Notes: a model not told the origin generated them from the letters alone. Positions 1 through 6,857 are shown, counted from the first letter of the stretch. The stretch: DNA of 9,599 nt from JBOFMT01 sp051658525 (GCA_051658525.1 JBOFMT010000116.1:1-9599), one strand, 5' to 3'. Numbers and translations: made by a program.

Positions 1-43
1 ATAAAGAATTGAATACATCAGCGTATTTAGTAGTTAGTTCCAT
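1..43 (-). CDS. 5' end of an unidentified gene, cut by the window edge
   Basis: Fourteen codons are visible, reading MELTTKYADVFNSL before the edge. The start is supported by a good ribosome binding site, GAGGT, five to six bases ahead of the ATG (bases 49-53 on the plus strand). The fragment is too short to name a family. It lies about 100 bases downstream of rnhB with no obvious terminator between them, so it could be read from the rnhB transcript, from its own promoter, or both. A TTGGACTATTGT element shared with a pilin upstream region lies 63 bases ahead of the start codon. Confidence 0.45.
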   Translation of the reverse strand, partial: MELTTKYADVFNSL

Positions 44-105
44 AAGTTACCTCGTTCTATAGTGCAAGTATAGAGTATTAAGTAACATTATGAGTGTGAT
101 AAGAG

Positions 106-117
106 ACAATAGTCCAA
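106..117 (-). promoter_or_regulatory. TTGGACTATTGT element, copy upstream of the left-edge gene
   Basis: These twelve bases on the minus strand are identical to a stretch upstream of the pilin gene that starts at 7335, and nearly identical (one mismatch) to one upstream of the pilin gene that starts at 8410. The stretch resembles a -35 box, but no good -10 lies 16-18 bases downstream, so a protein-binding site is a better reading. The function is inferred from recurrence only. Confidence 0.35.
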
Positions 118-142
118 GATTGTAGAATTAAGCGTTTATCAT

Positions 143-784
143 TTACATAATAATTCGTTTTTCTTTTGTTGGTGACCGGTCATTTTTTGCTACAGGACCA
201 TAAGTTTTACGATGGCAATCCAAGACCCCATACAGATCTAAAGCTTCCAAATGTGCTTTGGTAGGATAGCCTTTGTGTTTCGCAAAGCCGTATTCAGGAT
301 ACAACACATCTAGTTCTACTAATAGAGCATCACGTGTTACCTTTGCTAGAATACTAGCAGCCGCAATACTTAAACTTTTTTGGTCCCCTTTTACAAAGGC
401 TTCAAAAGGTTGTTTGATATTTGGTAGTGGCATCGCATCACTAAAGACGAAATTTGCTTGGTTCAGGTTATTACAAATACATTCCATATTGTGTTGCGTA
501 GCACGGTAAATATTCAACCGGTCCACTTCAACTTCACTTACGATGCGAATCTCATAGGCTAGCGCATCCGCCTTGATTTGTTCAAAAAGTTGATTGCGTT
601 TTTTTTCACTCAACTTCTTGGAATCATACAAATCTTCGTTTGCGTAATCTTTTGGAAAGATCACACCGGCAACAACAAGCGGCCCGGCAATCGGACCTCT
701 TCCCGCTTCATCCAAACCTAAAATCAAATCATAGCTAGGCCAATGATCCCACTCTAAGGGATGAGCAATTTTATTCTTGTTCAC
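143..784 (-). CDS. rnhB: Ribonuclease HII
   Basis: This enzyme cleaves the RNA strand of RNA-DNA hybrids and incises at single ribonucleotides in DNA; it acts in the cytoplasm with a divalent metal. The signature GLDEAGRGPIAGP is near the N-terminus. Likely metal ligands are D25, E26, D116 (in SDAMPL) and D134 (in VKGD), followed by SIAAASILAKVTRD and a C-terminal HKGYPTKAH motif. The chosen start is GTG at 784, giving 213 residues, close to the usual length. The reading frame stays open to an ATG at 847, but that would overlap rbgA by 77 bases and add a cysteine-rich extension unlike the family. With the GTG start the overlap with rbgA is 14 bases and suggests translational coupling; the ribosome binding site (GGGAA) is weak. 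The family call is firm and the start is less so. Confidence 0.93.
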   Translation of the reverse strand: MNKNKIAHPLEWDHWPSYDLILGLDEAGRGPIAGPLVVAGVIFPKDYANEDLYDSKKLSEKKRNQLFEQIKADALAYEIRIVSEVEVDRLNIYRATQHNMECICNNLNQANFVFSDAMPLPNIKQPFEAFVKGDQKSLSIAAASILAKVTRDALLVELDVLYPEYGFAKHKGYPTKAHLEALDLYGVLDCHRKTYGPVAKNDRSPTKEKRIIM

Positions 785-1658
785 TTGGTAATTCCCACGT
801 AACGTTACCACACATGTCATCACGCACTTCACGCAAGAAAGTTTCAATTGTACGTTTCATATCCACTTCTTTATTTGCTGCATAAAATTTACGCGCGTGT
901 GCAATGCGTTCAAAGTTAACATAAGGATCCAAATCTACTTCAATGGAATAGCGTTGTGCTAAATTTTCAGCATAGTGTTTTGCCATGTACTCCATCGCAT
1001 AAGCACTCACCTCTTCTAGTGGCAAGATTTCATCACGGATAGCACCAGATATCGCTAACAACATCCCTACTTCATATTCCTCGAATTTAGGCCACAATAC
1101 ACCTGGTGTATCCAACAATTCCAAATCGTTGTTGATTTTCACCCATTGTAGTGCTCTTGTTACCCCAGGACGATCTGCAGTTTGCGCAGCTTTACGCTTG
1201 GCAATTCGATTGATTAAGGTTGATTTTCCAACATTAGGAACTCCAACGACCATCGCACGAATCGGACGTGGTCGAATACCTTTACGAATTTGACGATCGA
1301 TCATCGGTTTCATCAACTCTTTACTAGCTGCGGTTACAATAGCAACCACATTATCTTTTAAAGTATTTACCGTGATAACTTTGGTGTGTTCATTGCTTAA
1401 ATGTTTCACCCAAGCGCGTGTTTTCGCATCTTCAGCTTTATCGATTTTAGTTAATACAATCAAACGGGACTTGTTTTGAATCAAGTCATCAATGAGTGGA
1501 TTTTTACTTGCATTGGGAATGCGAGCATCTCGTAATTCGATTACCATATCGACCATTTTTAATTTTTCTTGCATTTCACGTTTGGCCTTGGTCATATGAC
1601 CTGGGAACCAGTTGATATTAACGCGTTTTTTTAATTGTTCTATTTCTTTATTTTCCAT
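771..1658 (-). CDS. rbgA: Ribosome biogenesis GTPase RbgA (YlqF)
   Basis: RbgA is a circularly permuted GTPase that acts late in 50S subunit assembly. The permuted motif order is visible: G4 TKID at residues 70-73, G1 GVPNVGKST at 139-147, the G2 threonine in PGVT at 164-167, and G3 DTPG at 183-186 followed by the family stretch VLWPKFE. The N-terminus carries NWFPGHMTKAKREM, as in Bacillus YlqF, and the C-terminus is the helical domain thought to contact the ribosome. At 295 residues it is a little longer than the Bacillus protein (about 282), with a short N-terminal extension. The ATG overlaps the end of lepB by 11 bases and AGGAAT lies upstream. It sits in a lepB-rbgA-rnhB unit downstream of rplS, in keeping with a ribosome assembly role. 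Confidence 0.96.
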   Translation of the reverse strand: MENKEIEQLKKRVNINWFPGHMTKAKREMQEKLKMVDMVIELRDARIPNASKNPLIDDLIQNKSRLIVLTKIDKAEDAKTRAWVKHLSNEHTKVITVNTLKDNVVAIVTAASKELMKPMIDRQIRKGIRPRPIRAMVVGVPNVGKSTLINRIAKRKAAQTADRPGVTRALQWVKINNDLELLDTPGVLWPKFEEYEVGMLLAISGAIRDEILPLEEVSAYAMEYMAKHYAENLAQRYSIEVDLDPYVNFERIAHARKFYAANKEVDMKRTIETFLREVRDDMCGNVTWELPSEQE

Positions 1659-2226
1659 TACTTACGATTCCTATCTCTGAAAATGGGTAAACGATGAGTA
1701 CATCCTTAGCAACAATATCATCACGATGGAACGCTCCACGATAGCGGGAATCCGAACTGTTCGGGCGGTTGTCACCTAGCAAGAAGTATTCATCACTTCC
1801 CAATGTAATTTCTGTAAAATCTTGTGTAAAATAACCTTTTGAAGCGATGGTATCGGCAACATAAGCAGTATCTAAAAACGGTTCATCAACAGCTTTTCCA
1901 TTGATGTAAAGCTGTTCATCTTTATAGGATACTGTTTCACCTGGTAAACCCACAATACGTTTCACCCAGTAATTACCTGTATGTTCTTCATAAACAATCA
2001 CAACATCAAAGCGATCGATTTGATTGAGCAAAACCCCAATCACATTACTAATTCCTGCTTCGTTATCCTTTAGGGTTGGATACATGGATTCACCATCCAC
2101 ACGAATCGGTTTCGCAATAAAATTAGTTATCAAATAAACAGAAATTAATGAGATGAAAATAATTTTTATATAATCCCATAGTTCCTGTGCAAACGTTGGT
2201 TTTGTTTGGTTGTTGTTATCGCTCAT
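1648..2226 (-). CDS. lepB: Signal peptidase I
   Basis: This membrane-anchored serine protease removes Sec and Tat signal peptides on the outer face of the membrane. One transmembrane segment spans roughly residues 20-38. It is followed by the catalytic box with Ser47 (ESMYPTL), the general base Lys89 in YWVKRIVGLPGE, and the conserved GDNRPNSSDSR at 151-161. The length of 192 residues is typical of Gram-positive SipS-like enzymes. The start is supported by the strong ribosome binding site AGAGGGG about seven bases ahead. It lies just after the rplS terminator and overlaps rbgA, so it probably leads a lepB-rbgA-rnhB unit. It would not be expected to process the type III leaders of the pilin genes in this window; that needs a dedicated prepilin peptidase. 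Confidence 0.96.
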   Translation of the reverse strand: MSDNNNQTKPTFAQELWDYIKIIFISLISVYLITNFIAKPIRVDGESMYPTLKDNEAGISNVIGVLLNQIDRFDVVIVYEEHTGNYWVKRIVGLPGETVSYKDEQLYINGKAVDEPFLDTAYVADTIASKGYFTQDFTEITLGSDEYFLLGDNRPNSSDSRYRGAFHRDDIVAKDVLIVYPFSEIGIVSNGK

Positions 2227-2265
2227 AAGTTACCCCTCTATTTTGTATATGTTAACTATATACCA

Positions 2266-2301
2266 AATAAGAAAAAAGAAAAGCCGTATACCGGCTTTTC
2301 T
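2266..2301 (-). terminator. Intrinsic terminator after rplS
   Basis: On the minus strand a perfect ten-base stem, AGAAAAGCCG pairing with CGGCTTTTCT, encloses the loop GTATA and is followed by TTTTTTCTTATT. It starts six bases past the rplS stop codon and separates rplS from lepB. Confidence 0.9.
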
Positions 2302-2306
2302 TGTTC

Positions 2307-2654
2307 TTAGCGAATTTCTTTAATTCTAGCAGCTTTACCAGAAAGTCCACGCATGTAAGTCAAGTTGTTACGACGCACTTTACCGATACGAGTTACTTCA
2401 ATTTTCGCAATGATTGGTGAATGCATTGGGAACGTACGTTCTACACCAACACCGTTAGAGATCTTACGAACTGTAAATACTTCGTTGATTCCTCCACCTT
2501 GTTTTTTAACTACCAAACCTTCGAAAATTTGGATACGAGATTTGTCACCCTCTTGGATTTTAACGTGTACTTTTACAGTTGATCCAGAACGGATATCAGG
2601 TAAATCTGTTTTTAATTGTGATTTAGTTACTAAATCTACTAACTTCATGTTCAT
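2307..2654 (-). CDS. rplS: 50S ribosomal protein L19
   Basis: L19 sits at the 30S-50S interface and contributes to inter-subunit bridges. The protein is recognised along its whole length: RIQIFEGLVVKKQGGG, the segment EVFTVRKISNGVGVERTFP, and the C-terminal GKAARIKEIR are characteristic. The ATG at 2654 is chosen, giving 115 residues, the length of the Bacillus protein, because AAAGGAG lies eight bases upstream of it. An in-frame ATG seven codons earlier has no such site and would contain the ribosome binding site within its coding sequence. The gene has its own promoter and leader and ends in a strong terminator, so it is a separate unit from trmD, unlike the single operon of many bacteria. 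Confidence 0.97.
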   Translation of the reverse strand: MNMKLVDLVTKSQLKTDLPDIRSGSTVKVHVKIQEGDKSRIQIFEGLVVKKQGGGINEVFTVRKISNGVGVERTFPMHSPIIAKIEVTRIGKVRRNNLTYMRGLSGKAARIKEIR

Positions 2655-2742
2655 AATAAGTTCTCCTTTTTCCATATGTTATCACTCAAATTCATATATG
2701 CATGCATACAGCGGAATATCAGCTGCCTTAATAGGCTTTATA
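2655..2742 (-). promoter_or_regulatory. Structured 5' leader of rplS, possible L19 leader
   Basis: About 85 bases lie between the proposed transcription start and the rplS start codon. On the minus strand they include GCCTATTAAGGC (stem GCCT/AGGC), CAGC...GCTG enclosing TGATATTCC, and the self-complementary ATGCATGCAT. Firmicutes are known to carry a ribosomal protein L19 leader at this place, and the GATATTCCGCTG stretch recalls it. The match is from memory, so the identity is tentative. Confidence 0.4.
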
Positions 2743-2771
2743 ATAGTACCATATTCGAAACTAAAAGTAAA
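2743..2771 (-). promoter_or_regulatory. Probable rplS promoter
   Basis: The -35 box is TTTACT (2766-2771), the spacer is 17 bases and the -10 is TACTAT (2743-2748). Each box matches four of six consensus bases. It lies immediately downstream of the glycosyltransferase stop codon and would produce a leader of about 85 bases. Confidence 0.45.
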
Positions 2772-2779
2772 TAGAAACT

Positions 2780-3445
2780 CTAGTTTTCTTCTAACGCGTG
2801 GTCTACTACCATAATATCGCCTTTAGGAACTACTTGAAGAACGTGTTGAATCTTTAACAGATAGTCATCATAGTGACCATCTTGAGTTCGCATCAAGTTG
2901 TGTTCGTGTAACCGTCGAAATGCTAAGGCTTCATTAATCAAAACGAATTTGGTGCCAACTTGTTTGCTGCGTTCAAACCAATCTTTAAACTCACCAACCG
3001 GAATACTCTCATCAAAGAAACCTATTGCTTCAAAGTATTTTTTTTCAATACATAAGGTATCTACATGATATCCAAGAAGTGCCGCCTCAAAGTGCGCATC
3101 CTTAAAGTTTTTTAATAAAGAGTAGACAATAGGCGCTTGTGTTAAGCAAGCCACTTGTCGTGCAAGTTTATCAAAACTCCATAAGTCATCTGCATCAAGA
3201 AAGGCAAGCACCTCGCCACTTGCTGCTCTTACCCCGGCATTACGCGCTGCTGCTGCACCTAGATGGGCTTGTTTGATGAGGGTTACACCCATGGTTTTAG
3301 CGATTGCTGAACTGTTATCACTAGAGCCATCATCTACTACGATGATTTCATAAACTGGATAACTTTGCTGTTTGATCGTGCGCAGCGCCTCTGCTAAATA
3401 CTTAGCTCCATTGTATACTGGAACAATGACTGAAACTTTATACAT
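2780..3445 (-). CDS. Family 2 (GT-A fold) glycosyltransferase
   Basis: The protein should transfer a sugar from a nucleotide-sugar donor to an unknown acceptor, in the cytoplasm or at the inner membrane face. The N-terminal half is a standard GT2 domain: VSVIVPVYNG at residues 4-13, VVDDGSSD at 36-43, ARNAG at 67-71, and the metal-binding DADD at 84-87. Further on are GEFKDW at 151-156, a candidate for the catalytic-base region, and FRRLHEHN, a common C-terminal GT2 motif. There is no transmembrane segment. The ATG at 3445 is chosen, giving 221 residues, because AGGTGG lies about eight bases upstream; an in-frame GTG at 3457 sits inside that site. The gene is flanked by the trmD terminator and its own promoter on one side and the rplS promoter on the other. 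GT2 is certain; substrate and pathway cannot be read from the sequence. Confidence 0.9.
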   Translation of the reverse strand: MYKVSVIVPVYNGAKYLAEALRTIKQQSYPVYEIIVVDDGSSDNSSAIAKTMGVTLIKQAHLGAAAARNAGVRAASGEVLAFLDADDLWSFDKLARQVACLTQAPIVYSLLKNFKDAHFEAALLGYHVDTLCIEKKYFEAIGFFDESIPVGEFKDWFERSKQVGTKFVLINEALAFRRLHEHNLMRTQDGHYDDYLLKIQHVLQVVPKGDIMVVDHALEEN

Positions 3446-3495
3446 GTTTTTATCCACCTTCCGTATTAGTTATGAACCCCATCCTTTACAACAAA

Positions 3496-3523
3496 AAGAT
3501 AGCACGCACAACCGGGAAGTCAA
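3496..3523 (-). promoter_or_regulatory. Promoter of the glycosyltransferase gene
   Basis: The -35 is TTGACT (3518-3523), the spacer is 16 bases and the -10 is TATCTT (3496-3501), preceded by TG one base upstream, which gives an extended -10. It lies just past the trmD terminator, so the gene appears to be transcribed on its own. Confidence 0.65.
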
Positions 3524-3532
3524 GCCGTAACA

Positions 3533-3566
3533 ATAAAAAAATAATGGGACAATCCCCATTATTTTT
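3533..3566 (-). terminator. Intrinsic terminator overlapping the trmD stop
   Basis: On the minus strand a twelve-base perfect stem, AAAAATAATGGG with CCCATTATTTTT, encloses a six-base loop and continues into a T-run. The trmD stop codon lies within the upstream arm. It closes the rpsP-khpA-rimM-trmD unit. Confidence 0.88.
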
Positions 3567-4287
3567 CAGTTTGTTCTGCTTTGATCTGCGCTAATAGTTT
3601 GGATTCCAAGGAAGAAAACTCACGATCTACTAGTAAATCAGGGCGTTTGGCTAAGGTACGTGCCAAACTTTGTTTCAAGCGCCACGTATCAATATTTTTA
3701 TGATGACCACTTAATAATACTTCAGGAACACTTTCTCCTTCAAAACAAGTCGGTCTTGTATATTGAGGGTATTCCAATAAACCGTTTTCAAAACTATCAT
3801 CGAGATGACTATCCGCTTTGATCACACCACCTAGTAAGCGAATGATAGCATCACTTACTACGATTGCACCAACTTCACCACCAGTTAAGACATAATCTCC
3901 AATGGATAGTTCCATATCAACATAGGCACGAATACGCTCATCAAAGCCTTCATAATGACCACACAAAAGGATTAGATGATCAATCGTTGCAAGCGAGCGA
4001 GCTGTTTGTTGGTTAAAGGTTTTTCCTTGTGGACTCAACATCGCTACGACGCTGTTTGGCGTTTTATGAGCTTTGATCGCATCTACAATTGGTTGACACA
4101 TTAAAACCATACCCGCTCCACCACCATATGGAGTATCGTCAACTTTATTATGTTTGTCCAAGGTATAATCACGGAAATTGATCGCTTCAAATTGTACATG
4201 ACCTTTTTCAATGGCTTTTTTTATAATTGAGGTTGTTTGAAAGCTGTCGAAAAATTCCGGAAACAGCGTTAAGACGGTTATTTTCAT
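3559..4287 (-). CDS. trmD: tRNA (guanine-37-N1)-methyltransferase
   Basis: TrmD transfers a methyl group from S-adenosylmethionine to N1 of G37 in tRNAs that read codons starting with C, which prevents +1 frameshifting. It is a SPOUT-class trefoil-knot enzyme that acts as a dimer. The family motifs are all present: TPYGGGAGMVL at residues 52-62, the knot segments LLCGHYEGFDERI at 107-119 and SIGDYVLTGGE at 128-138, then DDSF with the likely catalytic Asp164, YTRP and VLLSGHH. The length of 242 residues is normal. The start ATG overlaps the rimM stop (ATGA), which implies translational coupling, and a strong terminator follows directly. Confidence 0.97.
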   Translation of the reverse strand: MKITVLTLFPEFFDSFQTTSIIKKAIEKGHVQFEAINFRDYTLDKHNKVDDTPYGGGAGMVLMCQPIVDAIKAHKTPNSVVAMLSPQGKTFNQQTARSLATIDHLILLCGHYEGFDERIRAYVDMELSIGDYVLTGGEVGAIVVSDAIIRLLGGVIKADSHLDDSFENGLLEYPQYTRPTCFEGESVPEVLLSGHHKNIDTWRLKQSLARTLAKRPDLLVDREFSSLESKLLAQIKAEQTEK

Positions 4288-4790
4288 TCCATACCTTCCA
4301 ATAGACGTACGGTAATTTTTTTTGTTTTCGCATCTGTAGTTAAAATAAAACTCTTTACATAAGGAATTAAAATCCCTTTTTCCGCTTCGTCTACGACACG
4401 AATAATGTCATTCGCTCCCGTTGCGATGATTTCTGTTACTTTACCCAAATAACGACCATCTTCACTCATTACTTCGCACCCCATAAGTTCATGATGGTAA
4501 ATTTCATCCGACTCTAGTTCATGAAGATCTTCTACATTTACCGTAATATAACATCCCTTATATTGTTCCACTTGATTGATATCTTCAAACCCTTTGAATG
4601 TTACTAATAACATCCCTTTGCTTTCACGGATATTACGTACCGTAAACGGAATGCTTTTATCTCCTTGTTGAACAAAGACTTCTGCTCCACGAGCAAAACG
4701 TTGTTCAACGAAATCAGTTAGTGGTTTGACTTTCAAATCCCCTTTGATGCCATGGGTATTGGCAATAACTCCGATATTGATTTGTTTCAT
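4284..4790 (-). CDS. rimM: 16S rRNA processing protein RimM
   Basis: RimM helps assemble the head of the 30S subunit and binds ribosomal protein S19. The N-terminal barrel domain begins with INIGVIANTHGIKGDLKVK, the usual signature. A C-terminal PRC-barrel domain starts near residue 95 with DEIYHHELMGCEV and includes LIPYVKSFI. At 168 residues it has normal length. GGAGG lies seven bases ahead of the ATG. It overlaps trmD by four bases. On the other side it is separated from khpA by a 33-base gap that holds a terminator-like hairpin, so rimM-trmD expression may be lower than that of rpsP-khpA. Confidence 0.96.
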   Translation of the reverse strand: MKQINIGVIANTHGIKGDLKVKPLTDFVEQRFARGAEVFVQQGDKSIPFTVRNIRESKGMLLVTFKGFEDINQVEQYKGCYITVNVEDLHELESDEIYHHELMGCEVMSEDGRYLGKVTEIIATGANDIIRVVDEAEKGILIPYVKSFILTTDAKTKKITVRLLEGME

Positions 4791-4801
4791 CTCTTACCTC
4801 C

Positions 4802-4825
4802 AAAAAAAGGATGCGTTAGCATCCT
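4802..4825 (-). terminator. Terminator-like hairpin between khpA and rimM
   Basis: On the minus strand AGGATGC pairs perfectly with GCATCCT around the loop TAAC and is followed at once by seven T. The upstream arm overlaps the khpA stop codon, and the rimM ribosome binding site GGAGG begins just after the T-run. It would act as a partial terminator inside the operon. Confidence 0.75.
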
Positions 4826-5072
4826 AATACGATTCAAACTTAATTGTAATCTTTTTATTTTCGTTTCTTGATGCAATTGACATCATTTGACGAATTGATG
4901 CAGACATACTCCCTTTTTTACCAATCAGGCGTGCTACATCTTCGCTGTTCGCATAAACATAAAGCAAAATCTCTTTTTCATCCAAACTAGGCATTTTTTT
5001 CACGCTTAGGGAAGCTTTGTCCTCCGCCATAGGCGTAACCAAATCCAAAAGTACTTGCTCGTAGTTCATCAT
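4824..5072 (-). CDS. khpA: KH-domain RNA-binding protein KhpA (YlqC)
   Basis: KhpA is a small RNA-binding protein; in streptococci it pairs with KhpB and affects cell division and elongation. The protein is a single KH domain of 82 residues with the RNA-gripping loop GKKG in VARLIGKKGSMSASIRQMM. Its place between rpsP and rimM is the conserved position of ylqC. Two adjacent ATG codons (5072 and 5069) are possible starts. Only three bases separate it from the rpsP stop and there is little ribosome binding site, so translation is probably coupled to rpsP. Confidence 0.93.
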   Translation of the reverse strand: MMNYEQVLLDLVTPMAEDKASLSVKKMPSLDEKEILLYVYANSEDVARLIGKKGSMSASIRQMMSIASRNENKKITIKFESY

Positions 5073-5075
5073 AGC

Positions 5076-5348
5076 TTACTTAGCGTTTTTTTCTTCGTGA
5101 AGACGTTTCATGATTCCGTCTTTTGACAACAATGTACGTACTGTATCAGAAGGTTGTGCACCGTCTTTCAACCATTTAACTGCCAATTCAGCATCGATTT
5201 TTACTTCAGCTGGATTTTTAGTAGGGTTGTAGTAACCGATACTTTCGATGATACGACCATCACGTGGTGAACGTGAGTCTGCTGCTACGATTCTATAGAA
5301 AGGTGATTTTTTAGAACCCATTCTTTTTAGTCTTAATTTTACTGCCAT
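5076..5348 (-). CDS. rpsP: 30S ribosomal protein S16
   Basis: S16 is an early-binding protein of the 30S body. The N-terminus MAVKLRLKRMGSKKSPFYR, the stretch DGRIIESIGYYNP and the later LKDGAQPSDTVRTLL are diagnostic. At 90 residues it has the Bacillus length. The start is set by the strong ribosome binding site AAGGAGG about eight bases upstream. It has a nearly perfect promoter of its own, as expected for a highly expressed ribosomal protein, and leads the rpsP-khpA-rimM-trmD unit. Confidence 0.98.
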   Translation of the reverse strand: MAVKLRLKRMGSKKSPFYRIVAADSRSPRDGRIIESIGYYNPTKNPAEVKIDAELAVKWLKDGAQPSDTVRTLLSKDGIMKRLHEEKNAK

Positions 5349-5380
5349 GATAATTTCCTCCTTGTAACTTTTACTTGGTT

Positions 5381-5409
5381 AGTATACCAAGCTTCTAGTG
5401 TAGTGTCAA
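5381..5409 (-). promoter_or_regulatory. Strong promoter of the rpsP unit
   Basis: The -35 is consensus TTGACA (5404-5409), the spacer is exactly 17 bases and the -10 is TATACT (5381-5386). An inverted repeat, CTTGGT and ACCAAG separated by six bases (5374-5391), overlaps the -10 and the expected start site. Confidence 0.88.
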
Positions 5410-5453
5410 GCATTTTTCCTTAACACCTTAAAAATTTATTATTTAACGAATGA

Positions 5454-6830
5454 TTAGAATTTACGACGACCGAAGTTACCAAAACCAGCAGCTTTTTTCC
5501 CCATACCGCCCATATTCGGCATTTTACCGCCTTTCATCATTTGGCTCATTTGTTTCATCGCTGTTTTTGTTTTCTCAAATTGCGACAACAAACGGTTTAC
5601 ATCTGCAACTTGTACCCCAGAACCTTTTGCAATACGACTTTTACGACTTGCTTTTAGTAACGATGGATTTGCACGTTCTTCTTTCGTCATTGATAAAATA
5701 ATTGCTTCGCTCTTTTTCATTTGTACACTTGCTTTATCTTCATCAAAGTTACCAGCCATTTGGTTCATCCCTGGTACCATTTTCATAAGGTTTCCAAGCG
5801 AGCCCATTTTGCTTACTTGTTGGAATTGTGCCAGCATATCATCTAACGTAAACACACCACTCATCATGCGTTCTGCTGATTTGGTAGCCACATCAACATC
5901 CATTTTATCTTGTGCTTGTTCAACTAGGGTTAAGATATCTCCCATCCCTAAAATACGATCTGCCATACGATCTGGATAGAAAACATCTAAATCATCAATT
6001 TTCTCTCCCAAACCAACAAACTTAACTGGAACTTTGGTAATTGCACGTACCGATAGAATTCCCCCACCTCTAGAGTCACCATCTAGTTTATTTAAAATTA
6101 AACCAGTAACATCAAGTGTATCGTGGAAACTTTTCGCAACATTGACAATATCTTGTCCTGTCATTGCATCAACCGTTAATAAGATTTCATTTGGTTTTAC
6201 TAACGTTTTAATATCAACAAGTTCTTGCATTAAAACTTCATCAATATGCAAACGACCCGCAGTATCGAAAATAACCGTATCATAACCATTGGCTTTTGCA
6301 TAATCAAGAGCCATCTGTGCTGTTTCAACCGCTGGAGTTTCTACCCCTTTAGAGAATACTTCCACATTGATTGATTTTCCAAGCGTAATCAACTGTTCAA
6401 TCGCCGCAGGACGTACGATGTCACAAGCAACTAACAACGGCTTACGCGCTTGTTTTTTAGCGATAAGGTTTGCGATCTTTGCACTTGCTGTTGTTTTCCC
6501 TGTCCCTTGTAAACCAACCATCATAATGCTTGTCATACCAGAATAGTTTAAAGGAGCATTTTCTTCCCCTAACAATTTAACAAGTTCATCACGAACAATC
6601 TTTACCACCATTTGACCAGGATTTAAAGAAGACATTACTTCAGTACCCATTGCTTGTGTTTTGATTGTTTCAATAAAGTCTTTTACTACACTATAGTTAA
6701 CATCAGCTTCAAGTAGTGACATACGCACTTCACGAAGCATCTCATTCATATTTTTTTCTGTAAGTTTACCTTTACCTGTAATATTCTTAAACGCTTTGTT
6801 TAAGCGATTACTTAAATTATCAAAAGCCAT
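5454..6830 (-). CDS. ffh: Signal recognition particle protein Ffh (SRP54)
   Basis: Ffh binds signal sequences of nascent membrane and secreted proteins together with SRP RNA and docks with FtsY at the membrane. The N domain covers roughly residues 1-95. The G domain has GLQGTGKTT at 106-114, DTAGRLH at 189-195 and NKLDGDSRGGG at 247-257. The methionine-rich M domain follows from about 300 and ends in a Met/Gly/Lys tail (QMSQMMKGGKMPNMGGM). The G4 motif reads NKLD where many Ffh proteins have TKLD, a tolerated change. At 458 residues it has normal length. GGAGGA lies about eight bases before the ATG. It is read from its own promoter, and no clear terminator separates it from rpsP. The usual partner gene ylxM is not upstream; the pilin array is. 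Confidence 0.98.
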   Translation of the reverse strand: MAFDNLSNRLNKAFKNITGKGKLTEKNMNEMLREVRMSLLEADVNYSVVKDFIETIKTQAMGTEVMSSLNPGQMVVKIVRDELVKLLGEENAPLNYSGMTSIMMVGLQGTGKTTASAKIANLIAKKQARKPLLVACDIVRPAAIEQLITLGKSINVEVFSKGVETPAVETAQMALDYAKANGYDTVIFDTAGRLHIDEVLMQELVDIKTLVKPNEILLTVDAMTGQDIVNVAKSFHDTLDVTGLILNKLDGDSRGGGILSVRAITKVPVKFVGLGEKIDDLDVFYPDRMADRILGMGDILTLVEQAQDKMDVDVATKSAERMMSGVFTLDDMLAQFQQVSKMGSLGNLMKMVPGMNQMAGNFDEDKASVQMKKSEAIILSMTKEERANPSLLKASRKSRIAKGSGVQVADVNRLLSQFEKTKTAMKQMSQMMKGGKMPNMGGMGKKAAGFGNFGRRKF

Positions 6831-6857
6831 TCCAAATCCTCCATTTCACATGATTCT

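Noticed and set aside
106..117. TTGGAC read as an ordinary -35 box
   Set aside because: At none of its three copies is there a good -10 box 16-18 bases downstream, whereas the element recurs with related sequence at a set distance from a separate extended -10.
273..509. Plus-strand open frame of 78 codons
   Set aside because: It lies wholly inside rnhB on the opposite strand, has no ribosome binding site and no recognisable domain.
785..847. Longer rnhB start at the ATG at 847
   Set aside because: It would overlap rbgA by 77 bases and add a cysteine-rich stretch not seen in the family; the GTG at 784 gives a normal length.
2365..2814. Plus-strand open frame of 149 codons
   Set aside because: It is antisense to rplS and its leader, and its sequence resembles no protein family; the minus-strand L19 match is decisive.
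5450..6285. Two plus-strand open frames of 83 codons within ffh
   Set aside because: Both are antisense shadows of the strongly conserved ffh gene.
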